From Agathobacter ruminis (GTDB taxonomy: Bacteria > Bacillota > Clostridia > Lachnospirales > Lachnospiraceae), in assembly GCF_002735305.1 (NCBI RefSeq), contig NZ_PDYG01000011.1:1-45285 (forward strand): a stretch of DNA of 45,285 nt, given 5' to 3'. Made by a program: the position numbers and the translations under genes. Numbering within the stretch: the stretch's first letter is position 1; each line of letters begins with the position of its first letter. This document shows positions 26,585 to 34,535 of this stretch, one piece after another. The notes below the pieces were generated by a model that saw only the letters and a program-made list of their open reading frames with translations, was not told the DNA's origin and did no database searches.

Positions 26585-27439
26585 CTATGTAGAATCGCCG
26601 TTCGGCAGTTGTTTTATACCATCCATACTGACCATGGACAGAGTCTCCATCTGCTTAACAGCGAGTTTTCTAAGCAACACTATCCTTTCAGACATAGTTT
26701 TACCCTGTCCAATCAGGATTGCATTATAGCTTTCCATGTTTGCCAACACGAGAAGCTGATTAAGGTTGGCATCATCTCTGATGTTTCCTTTCTTATCTGA
26801 ATTAGCATCTCTCCACTGTTTTGCAGTCATACCAAACAATACAACATTAAGCATATCCGCTTCATTGGCATATTTATATGAAATCTGCTCCGGTGTCAGT
26901 TCCGGTGGAATCAGATAATCCTTGATCGCATCAGTATGAATTCGGTAATTAAGCTTGGCAATCTCACGGTTCAGGTTCCAGTTCAAAGACAGGCGGCTGT
27001 TCTCATCCTTCTTTAGGCGCTGATAATCCTTCATGATATAAAGCTTAAACTCAGCAGATACCCAAGACGCAAACTCAAGTGCTATATCAGAGTGAGCATA
27101 TGTTCCACCATAGCGGCCAGCCTTCGTAACAATACCTATGGCATTCACACCATCTATCCATTTTGTAGGAGACATTGTAAATGCATTTAACCCGGCTTCT
27201 GCTCTAAACAGGTCGAATTCGACCTGTTTAAAACTCGAATTATGTAAACTCTCCCAAATACCGAGAAATTCTATTGTTTCTCGACTTCTCATCCAGTTTT
27301 TGACAACATCGTGCGGCATATCACTTTTATAACGCGCTATGTCCGTTAGGGATATAAATTCATTTTCATAATCCGCAGTATAAATCCCTATGTCAAATCC
27401 TTTAGCGTGTATCGTTTCCTTCTTTATTGTTTTTGGCAT
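26585..27439 (-). CDS. KilA-N domain protein, phage antirepressor-like
   Basis: 284 residues. The N-terminal half is a KilA-N domain (FISLTDIARYKSDMPHDVVKNWMRSRETIEFLGIWE; WIDGVNAIGIVTKAGRYGGTYAHSDIALEFASWVSAEFKLYIMKDYQRL), a DNA-binding fold of phage and large DNA viruses. The C-terminal half (LNREIAKLNYRIHTDAIKDYLIPP...) is also found in phage and ICE antirepressor-like proteins. GGGGAGGTG lies 10 nt before the ATG, which follows the stop of the upstream gene by one base, so the two are coupled. It may be a remnant of a prophage or part of a small mobile cassette. Confidence 0.87.
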   Translation of the reverse strand: MPKTIKKETIHAKGFDIGIYTADYENEFISLTDIARYKSDMPHDVVKNWMRSRETIEFLGIWESLHNSSFKQVEFDLFRAEAGLNAFTMSPTKWIDGVNAIGIVTKAGRYGGTYAHSDIALEFASWVSAEFKLYIMKDYQRLKKDENSRLSLNWNLNREIAKLNYRIHTDAIKDYLIPPELTPEQISYKYANEADMLNVVLFGMTAKQWRDANSDKKGNIRDDANLNQLLVLANMESYNAILIGQGKTMSERIVLLRKLAVKQMETLSMVSMDGIKQLPNGDST

Positions 27440-27440
27440 A

Positions 27441-28196
27441 TTATTTCACCTCCCCGATTAGGTAATCATATAGCTTTTCAGCAGAACTGAAGTCGATATC
27501 ATGGTCATTCTCGTCTGTAATCATGCCAGGCTCATACTTTCGTCCATAATCCAATTCATAGATGAAATAATCGATATCCTCAACATCATCCTTTAACAGT
27601 TTTCGAAGCAAAAATACAACCGAACTCTCATGCGAGATCTGAAGTCCGGCGCCATTACAGAAATCACATTCAACATTATCTCTGCTTTTCCTGAAAAGCT
27701 CATCAACCTTATCAACAAGATCCGATGCTTCTCTTAACCGGCTCATAATATCCACAAATTCTTCTTTACTGATATTTGCGCTGAATTCTTTTGCATTTTC
27801 GTGCAAAACTCTGTGAATCATCTTCTCAACTTGCTGAAATCGTATAATTCCCAGTGTTCTATTATCTAAAAAAGAAGCACCGTTTTTATCTTTTATTACC
27901 CATTCACAGTCAGAATTATTGATAATATACAGGTAATCTGTCCTGTTTTCAGTAACATCAATAACTCTCTCTTCCTTACAGGCAATCGAATGAATCAGTT
28001 CTTCCTCGTAACCATAATGAGACTTATTAAACCGGATCACAAAACTCTCATAGTTGCCGTAATTCGAAAAAAATCCCGCTTCGAACATCTCCAGAATTCT
28101 ATCTGCATTCCCACCCGGATACATATCTCCATTAAACTCTACTGACGAGAAAATCTTCCCTTCCCGATCAATGTAAATAATCTTTCCTCTTGTCAT
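27441..28196 (-). CDS. Uncharacterised two-domain protein in an HTH/KilA-N cassette
   Basis: 251 residues from the ATG at 28196, chosen because GGAGG lies six bases before it; an upstream in-frame start at 28265 has none. No family recognised. The N-terminal 75 residues (GKIIYIDREGKIFSSVEFNGDMYPGG...YESFVIRFNKSHYGYEEELIHSI) look like a compact alpha/beta domain. A helical middle (FSANISKEEFVDIMSRLREASDLVDKVDELFRKSRDN) is followed by CDFC, a single CxxC, and an acidic C-terminus (DIDYFIYELDYGRKY...AEKLYDYLIGEVK) that resembles short phage/ICE proteins I recall, with low certainty. Function unknown. No membrane segments are seen. Confidence 0.75.
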   Translation of the reverse strand: MTRGKIIYIDREGKIFSSVEFNGDMYPGGNADRILEMFEAGFFSNYGNYESFVIRFNKSHYGYEEELIHSIACKEERVIDVTENRTDYLYIINNSDCEWVIKDKNGASFLDNRTLGIIRFQQVEKMIHRVLHENAKEFSANISKEEFVDIMSRLREASDLVDKVDELFRKSRDNVECDFCNGAGLQISHESSVVFLLRKLLKDDVEDIDYFIYELDYGRKYEPGMITDENDHDIDFSSAEKLYDYLIGEVK

Positions 28197-28248
28197 CACG
28201 CACCTCCGATTTTTTCTTTTATCGTATAATATGCGTGATTTTTTGTCA

Positions 28249-28265
28249 TTGGACGGATAGTCCAA
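28249..28265. promoter_or_regulatory. Dyad between the HTH gene and the unknown gene
   Basis: TTGGAC-5 nt-GTCCAA is a perfect 6-5-6 inverted repeat 9 nt after the HTH gene stop and about 50 nt before the next start. It could be an operator for the HTH protein or a processing hairpin. A TATTAT/TATACG stretch follows at 28224-28231, hinting at a promoter. Confidence 0.4.
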
Positions 28266-28273
28266 AATCCCGG

Positions 28274-28600
28274 CTATGCAACAAGTGGCGAATAATATGC
28301 CTGCATTCGTTTTACAAATTGGTTTGAATTAGCCTTTGTAACCAAAGAACTATCATACGTATACTTTGTGTATTGTTTCACTAACAGATTCTCCATATGA
28401 ACATGGAACAATTCACTAAGGCGAAGAAGATTATCAACCGAGGGCAGTATTATTCCCTTAAACCATCTGTATACCGGTTGCGGGCATGACAATCCAAGAT
28501 ACTGTTGAATATCCTTTACGCTATATCCATTCTCATATGCATATTTTCGGAGGTTGTTTCCGGTCTTCTCCATATCGATTATAGTTTTACTTTCAGTCAT
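28274..28600 (-). CDS. XRE-type helix-turn-helix protein
   Basis: 108 residues. Residues 13-70 form a Cro/C1-type HTH (NLRKYAYENGYSVKDIQQYLGLSCPQPVYRWFKGIILPSVDNLLRLSELFHVHMENLL), with the usual layout of five helices. The remaining 35 residues have no clear family. It probably represses its own cassette (unknown protein and KilA-N protein). AAGGGG lies about 9 nt before the ATG. The gene starts 38 nt after the RlmD stop with no terminator between, so some read-through is possible. Confidence 0.85.
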   Translation of the reverse strand: MTESKTIIDMEKTGNNLRKYAYENGYSVKDIQQYLGLSCPQPVYRWFKGIILPSVDNLLRLSELFHVHMENLLVKQYTKYTYDSSLVTKANSNQFVKRMQAYYSPLVA

Positions 28601-28638
28601 TCGTACTGTCCCCTTTTATTCTGTAATAAACCTCCATC

Positions 28639-30108
28639 TCAACATCCAGAGTAATGGCTTTCGGACGTGTGTTGCCCATTTTTCTGCAAAAGGCACACAG
28701 TCTCCACATGATAAGTGTTCGGGAACATATCCACACAGGCCACTTTCTGTACGCGATAGCCACGCGCTGTTAAGACTTCCAAATCGCGTGCCAGTGAAGT
28801 CGGCTTGCAGGAAATATAAATCATGCTGTCGACTCCATAATCAATTATTTTCTCGAGTGCCTTCGGATGAATTCCATCACGCGGCGGATCTAAAATAATA
28901 AAGTCCGGCTTTTCTTCAATTTCATCGAGTGCTTTTAAAACATCGCCTGCCAGGAATTCGCAGTTGGATAGACCATTCAGTTTTGCATTTTCCTTTGCGG
29001 CTTCCACTGCCTCTTCAACAATTTCCACTCCGACGACTTTCGCACAGGCCGGCGCCATCATTTGTGCAATGGTGCCCGTTCCGGAATATAAGTCATAGAG
29101 GGTGGCGCCCTTCATCTCTTCCTTCGAATTTGTACCATATGCCTCGCGGATAAATGAGCGCGCTTTCTCATAAAGCACTTCTGCTCCAAGTGAATTGGTC
29201 TGGAAGAATGAAAATGGAGAAATCTTAAAACGAAGACCCAGAATTTCTTCATAGAAATAATTCGCGCCATACAGAATGTCGGTTCCTTCGTCTTTGACAA
29301 CATCCGCAAGGCTGTCATTTTTCGTATGCAGAATTCCCTTGATTTTTCCGGTCAGTTTTCCTTCTGCTTCCAACTCCAACAACTCCTGTTGATAGGATTC
29401 CAGAAGCTCATTTTCGTCAAATGCATCAGGCAGTTTTGTCGTCGTCACCAGATCGATTAAGATTTCCTGCGTTTTGACCGCTTTGCGTACCAGCAGGTGT
29501 CGCAGATAGCCCTCATGCGTCAGACGATGCAGATACGGCACTTTACTCTGCGCAAAGAAATCACAGGTTGCCTGCAGAATAAACCGGAAATCACTGTCTA
29601 CGATCCGGCAGTCATTTACAGTTACAATATCATAAAAGCTTCCACGCTTATGCATTCCAAGTGCAAGCGGGCCATCCTTATATTCATCACCAAACGTAAA
29701 TTCCATCTTATTGCGATATGCTTCCTGAAGCGGGCTTCCGGTAATTGGCAAAAACTCATATCCACTTTCTTCTTCCGTTCCAATCGCATCCGCAATCAGC
29801 TTTCGCACCTGCGCCTCTTTCATTTCAAGTTGCTGCTCATATGGAAGTGACTGATAAGTGCAGCCTCCGCAAATGCCAAAGTGCGGACAACAGTCTGCCG
29901 GTGCATTTTCCATTGGACTTTGCTCCAACACTTCCAGCAATCTGCCTTCATATTTGCCATGTCGCGCTTTGTTGCATGCAAAAGAGACCATCTGTCCGGG
30001 AATGGTATTTTTTACAATCAATTTCTCCCCGTCTGCGGTCTCTACGACTCCCTTGTTCGGGAAGTCCACATATTTTACAAGGCCTTCGCCACGAAATCCT
30101 TTTTTCAT
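28639..30108 (-). CDS. rlmD: 23S rRNA (uracil-C5)-methyltransferase, RlmD/RlmCD type
   Basis: 489 residues. A TRAM domain at the N-terminus (KYVDFPNKGVVETADGEKLIVKNTIPGQMVSF) precedes the [4Fe-4S] cysteines in CCPHFGICGGCTYQ and an SAM-binding domain (LYDLYSGTGTIAQMMAP, VVGVEIVEEAVEAA). The catalytic region is ILDPPRDGIHPKAL...MIYISCKPTSLARDLEVL, with the nucleophile in SCKP. In Gram-positives one such enzyme often makes both U747 and U1939 methylations; the pair cannot be told apart here. It acts on 23S rRNA in the cytoplasm. GGAGAAAACGA precedes the ATG. Confidence 0.93.
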   Translation of the reverse strand: MKKGFRGEGLVKYVDFPNKGVVETADGEKLIVKNTIPGQMVSFACNKARHGKYEGRLLEVLEQSPMENAPADCCPHFGICGGCTYQSLPYEQQLEMKEAQVRKLIADAIGTEEESGYEFLPITGSPLQEAYRNKMEFTFGDEYKDGPLALGMHKRGSFYDIVTVNDCRIVDSDFRFILQATCDFFAQSKVPYLHRLTHEGYLRHLLVRKAVKTQEILIDLVTTTKLPDAFDENELLESYQQELLELEAEGKLTGKIKGILHTKNDSLADVVKDEGTDILYGANYFYEEILGLRFKISPFSFFQTNSLGAEVLYEKARSFIREAYGTNSKEEMKGATLYDLYSGTGTIAQMMAPACAKVVGVEIVEEAVEAAKENAKLNGLSNCEFLAGDVLKALDEIEEKPDFIILDPPRDGIHPKALEKIIDYGVDSMIYISCKPTSLARDLEVLTARGYRVQKVACVDMFPNTYHVETVCLLQKNGQHTSESHYSGC

Positions 30109-30151
30109 TCGTTTTCTCCAGTCATTTCGATTTTTTGCTCTTTTATTTCAT

Positions 30152-30181
30152 AGAAAAAGGGATCTGCATTGCAGACCCCTT
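30152..30181 (-). terminator. Rho-independent terminator after the small acidic membrane protein gene
   Basis: Eleven-base arms (30157-30167 with 30171-30181, one wobble) and a three-base loop, followed by T residues on the minus strand (30158-30154). It lies 10 nt after the stop. Confidence 0.85.
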
Positions 30182-30190
30182 TGTAGTGTT

Positions 30191-30475
30191 TTATTTCTCC
30201 TCAGCTGCCTTCGTGGTTTCCTGCTTTGGATCCAGGTCATCATCCTCGAAAAAGTCTTCGTCGAAATCATCGTCGAAGTCATCCTCAAAATCATCCAGAT
30301 AGTCCGGTGTAAAGAAACGGTAAATACCGTATGCAGCTGCTGCGATTGCAACAATCACACCGATAATCGCAAAAATGATAACTGCCTTCGATGGCTTCTT
30401 CTTCTCTTCCTCTTGCTTTTTCCCAACTAGTTCATTCAATTTTACCTTTGCTAAGAGTTCTTCTACTTTGTCCAT
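30191..30475 (-). CDS. Small single-pass membrane protein with acidic tail
   Basis: 94 residues from the ATG at 30475 (AAGGGTGG about 8 nt before; the longer start at 30499 would remove the ribosome site). A charged helix (MDKVEELLAKVKLNELVGKKQEEEKKK) precedes one TM segment (AVIIFAIIGVIVAIAAAAYGIYRFF) and a very acidic tail (repeats of D, E and F: DDFEDDFDDDFDEDFFEDDD). No known domain or function. Similar proteins seem common in Lachnospiraceae from memory, with no assigned role. It has its own extended -10 promoter and terminator, so it is a monocistronic unit. Confidence 0.82.
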   Translation of the reverse strand: MDKVEELLAKVKLNELVGKKQEEEKKKPSKAVIIFAIIGVIVAIAAAAYGIYRFFTPDYLDDFEDDFDDDFDEDFFEDDDLDPKQETTKAAEEK

Positions 30476-30526
30476 TTGAAATACCACCCTTTCAATCACA
30501 TTTTTATTATCCGGAACGCTTGCTCC

Positions 30527-30579
30527 ATTACAAAAATTATAGCATACCTCATTTTCAATTCCTAGCCTATTTTTGTAAT
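30527..30579. promoter_or_regulatory. Promoter of the small membrane protein gene flanked by an 11-bp inverted repeat
   Basis: An extended -10 (TATGCTATAAT, box at 30541-30536) lies on the minus strand without a clear -35. ATTACAAAAAT (30527-30537) and ATTTTTGTAAT (30569-30579) are perfect inverted copies 31 nt apart, and one arm overlaps the -10. The pair may be a regulatory site or a weak terminator for pcrA. Confidence 0.45.
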
Positions 30580-30592
30580 CCAGTTGCCGGAA

Positions 30593-32821
30593 CTAGAGCT
30601 TCTTTAGTTTTGCAAATGTCGCAAACATTTTTTTGGTTCCCACAGTGTCGAAGTCGACCGTCACCTCATAATCGCGACCGCCGGATACCAGCGCCGTGAC
30701 AGTGCCCTCTCCGAATTTCATATGAGATACACGGTCTCCTACGCCGTAATTCAGATTCATTGCACCTGTTGTAGCGCTTTCAAACTGGCGCTGTTGCGAT
30801 GGTGATACATATTTGCGCACCGGTGTGTTTTGAAATCCCGGGCTTTCAAAACGCGGTACTTCCCGTTCGCGTGAATAGGAGCCCTTTAACAAATCATCCG
30901 GGATTTCCTTCACAAAGCGTGAAAGTTTGCTCCACTGTGTTTCTCCACGCACCATGCGTGACTTTGCCGCGGTCAGCGTCAAATGCTCTTTTGCACGCGT
31001 GATGCCGACATAGCAGAGACGGCGTTCCTCTTCCACCTCGGAATTGGCGCCATTGCCATCAATCTCGTCGGAAGTAATGGACATATAGCTTGGAAAAAGC
31101 CCATCTTCCATTCCGGTCAGATAGACATTCGGGAATTCGAGTCCCTTCGCGGAATGCAGGGTCATCAGAACAACATAATCCGTATCTTCGTCGAGGCTGT
31201 CAATGTCTGCAACCAGCGCAACTTCCTGTAAAAAGTCATTGAGCGATGGAGTCTCTGCCGTTTGCATATAATCAGCGGCTTTTGAAATCAATTCGTCAAT
31301 ATTCTCAATACGCGCCTGTGCTTCATCCGTGCCTTCCGCAACCAGTTCTGCCACATATCCGGTCTGATCAAGCACGGCTTTGATCAGTTCTACCACATCT
31401 TTGTTTTGTGAAAGCACACGCATGGATTCAATCAAATTGACAAACGGACGAACTTTGTCTGCAGCCTTTCCCAATTTTGGGACAGCATCCGCGTGACAGA
31501 GTGCTTCATAAAAATCGCAGCCATGTTCAATGGAAAAATCCATAATTTTCCCGATGGAGGTGGCTCCGATTCCTCTCTTTGGCACATTCAAAATACGCTG
31601 AACGGATAAGTCATCATGCCCGTTTCCGATTGTCTTCAAATAGGCAAGGACATCCTTGATTTCCTTGCGGGCATAGAAGTTGACACCACCGACAATCTTA
31701 TATGGTATATTTTTGCTGATAAAACGCTCTTCGAACAGACGGGATTGCGCATTCGTACGATACAGGATTGCAAAATCCTGATATCGATATTCGTGGTTGC
31801 GTACCTTTCTATCAATATCACGCACCACATAATCCGCCTCTTCATAGCTGTTGTCCAATTGCTCCAGCTGAATTTTTTCGCCTTCCCCGTTTTCAGTCCA
31901 TAACCGCTTTGCTTTTCTTCCAATATTATTTTGAATGACCGCATTTGCTGCATCAAGAATGTTTTGTGTAGAGCGATAATTCTGCTCAAGCTTAATGACT
32001 TTCGCATCCTCAAATTGCTTTTCAAAATTCAAAATATTATAGATATTTGCCCCGCGGAATTTGTAAATCGACTGATCGTCATCTCCGACCACACACAAAT
32101 TCTTGTATTTCATGGCGAGCAGGCGAATCAGTTCAAATTGAACCGTATTGGTATCCTGATACTCGTCCACCATAATATAGCGGAATCGCTCCTGATAATT
32201 GGTAAGCACTTCCTTGTCCAGTTTGAACAGCTCGACCGTCAAAAGTAATAAGTCATCAAAATCCAGCGCATTATTCTGTTTCAAGGCGCGCTGATATTCC
32301 GCATATACTTCTGCCTGTTTGCGCTTTGTGAAATCACCGACCGCGCGATTGGCAAATTCAATCGGGCCAATCATCTCATTCTTTGCCGATGAAATCACAC
32401 TCAGGAACATTTTTTCCTTCATCATCTTGGTATCGATTTCGAGACGTTTACAAATATCCTTCATCAGCGATTTCTGATCGTCCGTATCATAAATCGTAAA
32501 ATTGGTGTCGTATCCCAACCGGTCGATATATCTTCTCAAAATTCGCACACACATAGAGTGAAAAGTTGAAACCCAGATTGCTTCCGAGCCGAATCCCACC
32601 AGTCTGTCAATTCGTTCGCGCATCTCTCCGGCCGCCTTATTCGTAAAGGTAATTGCCAGAATATGATACGGATCCACCTTCTTCTCCTGAATCAGATACG
32701 CGGTTCGATGTGTCAGCACTCTTGTCTTTCCCGAACCGGCTCCTGCCAAAATCAAAAGAGGACCTTCTGTCGTCATCACTGCCTCCTTCTGAGGCGCATT
32801 CATCGCATTCAATAAATCCAT
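30593..32821 (-). CDS. pcrA: ATP-dependent DNA helicase PcrA (UvrD/Rep family)
   Basis: 742 residues, normal for PcrA. Q-motif and Walker A are at the start (LNAPQKEAV-like segment; GAGSGKT at 27-33), followed by motif Ia FTNKAAGEMRERI, DEYQDTN, GDDDQSIYKFRGA, QNYRST, and motifs V/VI in MTLHSAKGLEFPNVYL and ERRLCYVGITRAKE. The C-terminus has the Tudor-like region (HMKFGEGTVTALVSGGRDYEVTVDFDTVG) that in PcrA contacts RNA polymerase. It is a 3'-5' helicase for nucleotide-excision repair, replication restart and transcription-replication conflicts. The yerC gene is divergent upstream, as commonly seen near pcrA in Firmicutes. Confidence 0.96.
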   Translation of the reverse strand: MDLLNAMNAPQKEAVMTTEGPLLILAGAGSGKTRVLTHRTAYLIQEKKVDPYHILAITFTNKAAGEMRERIDRLVGFGSEAIWVSTFHSMCVRILRRYIDRLGYDTNFTIYDTDDQKSLMKDICKRLEIDTKMMKEKMFLSVISSAKNEMIGPIEFANRAVGDFTKRKQAEVYAEYQRALKQNNALDFDDLLLLTVELFKLDKEVLTNYQERFRYIMVDEYQDTNTVQFELIRLLAMKYKNLCVVGDDDQSIYKFRGANIYNILNFEKQFEDAKVIKLEQNYRSTQNILDAANAVIQNNIGRKAKRLWTENGEGEKIQLEQLDNSYEEADYVVRDIDRKVRNHEYRYQDFAILYRTNAQSRLFEERFISKNIPYKIVGGVNFYARKEIKDVLAYLKTIGNGHDDLSVQRILNVPKRGIGATSIGKIMDFSIEHGCDFYEALCHADAVPKLGKAADKVRPFVNLIESMRVLSQNKDVVELIKAVLDQTGYVAELVAEGTDEAQARIENIDELISKAADYMQTAETPSLNDFLQEVALVADIDSLDEDTDYVVLMTLHSAKGLEFPNVYLTGMEDGLFPSYMSITSDEIDGNGANSEVEEERRLCYVGITRAKEHLTLTAAKSRMVRGETQWSKLSRFVKEIPDDLLKGSYSREREVPRFESPGFQNTPVRKYVSPSQQRQFESATTGAMNLNYGVGDRVSHMKFGEGTVTALVSGGRDYEVTVDFDTVGTKKMFATFAKLKKL

Positions 32822-32873
32822 TCTGCTATCCTAATCCTGTTTCTTAATTCTCATACAAATTTCAATCCAAAGT

Positions 32874-32879
32874 ATTATA
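32874..32879 (-). promoter_or_regulatory. -10 element of the pcrA promoter
   Basis: TATAAT on the minus strand, 52 nt before the start codon. The -35 is weak. Confidence 0.5.
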
Positions 32880-32941
32880 TCACAGAACTTTCCCCGTTAC
32901 TATCTGCTACTTTGAATTGCAAACAGGTGGGAAAAATATTC

Positions 32942-32970
32942 TTGCTTTTAAAACTTTACTATGATAAAAT
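32942..32970 (+). promoter_or_regulatory. Promoter of yerC
   Basis: TTGCTT (32942-32947) and TAAAAT (32965-32970) are 17 nt apart, about 30 nt before the start codon. Confidence 0.6.
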
Positions 32971-32999
32971 TATTTTAGTTAGATTTAGGAGGAATGCAG

Positions 33000-33293
33000 A
33001 TGAGTAAAAAAATCAGAACAGAAGAAGTGGACCATTTATTCGATGCCATCCTTTCTTTGGAAAATCGCGATGAATGCTACAACTTTTTTGAGGATGTATG
33101 CACCATCAACGAGTTGTTATCCATCTCTCAGCGATTTGAAGTGGCAAGAATGCTTCGCGCACAGAAGACTTATCTTGATATTGCAGAAAAGACAGGTGCT
33201 TCTACCGCTACCATCAGTCGTGTAAATCGTTCACTTAATTACGGATGCGATGGATATGATTTGGTATTCAAGCGCTTAGGTGAAGAGAATTAA
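33000..33293 (+). CDS. YerC/YecD family TrpR-like protein
   Basis: 97 residues from the ATG at 33000, chosen because AGGAGG at 32987-32992 sits 7 nt before it; the ATG at 32994 is too close. The protein matches the TrpR-related YerC/YecD family: HLFDAILSLENRDECYNFFEDVCTINELLSISQRFEVARML and the helix-turn-helix TYLDIAEKTGASTATISRVNRSLNYG. Family members are annotated as Trp repressor-like but the DNA target is not known. It is divergent from pcrA and followed by a bidirectional terminator. Confidence 0.9.
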   Translation: MSKKIRTEEVDHLFDAILSLENRDECYNFFEDVCTINELLSISQRFEVARMLRAQKTYLDIAEKTGASTATISRVNRSLNYGCDGYDLVFKRLGEEN

Positions 33294-33316
33294 TTAGTAA
33301 AAACAAAACAAGCTCT

Positions 33317-33355
33317 AAAAAAGAAGGCTTACCGATTCGGTAAACCTTCTTTTTA
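33317..33355 (+). terminator. Bidirectional rho-independent terminator between yerC and the DUF1836 gene
   Basis: Strong hairpin, AAGAAGG.TTACCG against CGGTAA.CCTTCTT (33321-33350), with T-rich sequence on both sides in the respective directions. It can end yerC on the plus strand and the DUF1836 gene on the minus strand. Confidence 0.88.
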
Positions 33356-33363
33356 TTTTAGTT

Positions 33364-33996
33364 TTATTCTTCTTTGGCATCCGATTCTGCCGGATGGTCT
33401 GCATTTTCTCCCATGGTATCAATCAAACGCTCGATGACCATTTTCTTGACATATACATCAAAGCTCAACATACAGATAAAGCTATAGGTGTGAAGCATTT
33501 TCTGGTCTTCTTCCGGGAAATCGGTAAAAGTTTCCTGCGCCTGCTTATATTTCTTTGCGATATCCTTAAAGAATTTGCCGGCTTCAATGTCTTCTACTTT
33601 GAAGATTTCATCATAGACATCCTCCATGTTAAAATCTTTCCCGTTGAAATAACGCTCCGTGATTGGGTTCAGAATTGACTGAATATCGCTGATGCTCAAA
33701 ATATTCTTGAAATAATAGATGAACAGCAATGTCAGCATATGCTCTTTGGAATATTTCTTTTTATCCGGTGACGGAAGCAAATTGTTTTTTGCGTAATTGT
33801 TGATCATGGTTTTGGTCAGAATCTTGTCCACATCATGACGCTTACAACCTTCTAACTGCTCGTCCATAAAGGTTGTCACCTGATCCATATATAAATCAAT
33901 ATTCGGCACATCTTCTGATTTGATATAATCCATTCCGCGAATGACATTGACAATATTCGCAAGAAATTCTTTCATTTCGTTCTCTTGTTTCTCCAT
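33364..33996 (-). CDS. DUF1836 family protein
   Basis: 210 residues. The central region (LTKTMINNYAKNNLLPSPDKKKYSKEHMLTLLFIYYFKNILSISDIQSILNPI) is typical of DUF1836, a Firmicutes-specific family with a MerR-like winged helix appearance; the function is unknown, and a DNA-binding role is only suggested. The acidic C-terminus (DTMGENADHPAESDAKEE) is low complexity. GAGGTG lies five bases before the ATG. Confidence 0.85.
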   Translation of the reverse strand: MEKQENEMKEFLANIVNVIRGMDYIKSEDVPNIDLYMDQVTTFMDEQLEGCKRHDVDKILTKTMINNYAKNNLLPSPDKKKYSKEHMLTLLFIYYFKNILSISDIQSILNPITERYFNGKDFNMEDVYDEIFKVEDIEAGKFFKDIAKKYKQAQETFTDFPEEDQKMLHTYSFICMLSFDVYVKKMVIERLIDTMGENADHPAESDAKEE

Positions 33997-34058
33997 TTTT
34001 TCACCTCAACTCCCATTTTATAGTATTCAAAACTAGATGTAAACATTTTTAAATCTCA

Positions 34059-34535
34059 TCATGCGAAAAAATGGATTCCATTTACTGTCAAAAAGGAAGC
34101 GGTCATCATAATGACTGCGGCAAGCAACACGCCGAGCATGGCTGCCAGAACTGTCGATTTGAAGTCCATATCCAGAATGGAGGCTGCCAGTGTTCCGGTC
34201 CATGCTCCTGTGCCCGGAATCGGAATGCCGACAAACAGAAACAGTGCAACAAACAGTCCTTTTCCGGCTTTTTCCTGCAGTTTTTTCCCGCCTTTTTCTC
34301 CTTTTTCCAGACAAAAAGTAAAGAATTTGCCAATCACTTTTTTGTCTGCGCCCCAGATCAGAATCTTGCGCGCAAACAGATAGATAAACGGTACCGGAAT
34401 CATATTTCCGATGATGCAGACGATAAATGACGGCACCATTGGCAGTCCGAATCCCTGTGAGAAGGGAATTGCTCCTCTTAATTCAATGATTGGTACCATA
34501 GATAACAAAAAACAAAACAAATATTTCCTAAACAT
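34059..34535 (-). CDS. Small multidrug export protein (COG2426 family)
   Basis: 158 residues with four or five TM segments. Family features are MVPIIELRGAIPFSQGFGLP, FLFVGIPIPGTGAWTGTLAASILDMDFKS and a C-terminal TM. These proteins are named for a distant similarity to drug exporters, and their real role is not well known. The start overlaps the last eight bases of hisC, so it is translated after it. Confidence 0.85.
   Translation of the reverse strand: MFRKYLFCFLLSMVPIIELRGAIPFSQGFGLPMVPSFIVCIIGNMIPVPFIYLFARKILIWGADKKVIGKFFTFCLEKGEKGGKKLQEKAGKGLFVALFLFVGIPIPGTGAWTGTLAASILDMDFKSTVLAAMLGVLLAAVIMMTASFLTVNGIHFFA

Noticed and set aside
30230-30310. Short tandem repeat of GAT/TTC-like triplets
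   Set aside because: It is explained by the Asp/Glu/Phe-rich coding sequence of the small membrane protein.
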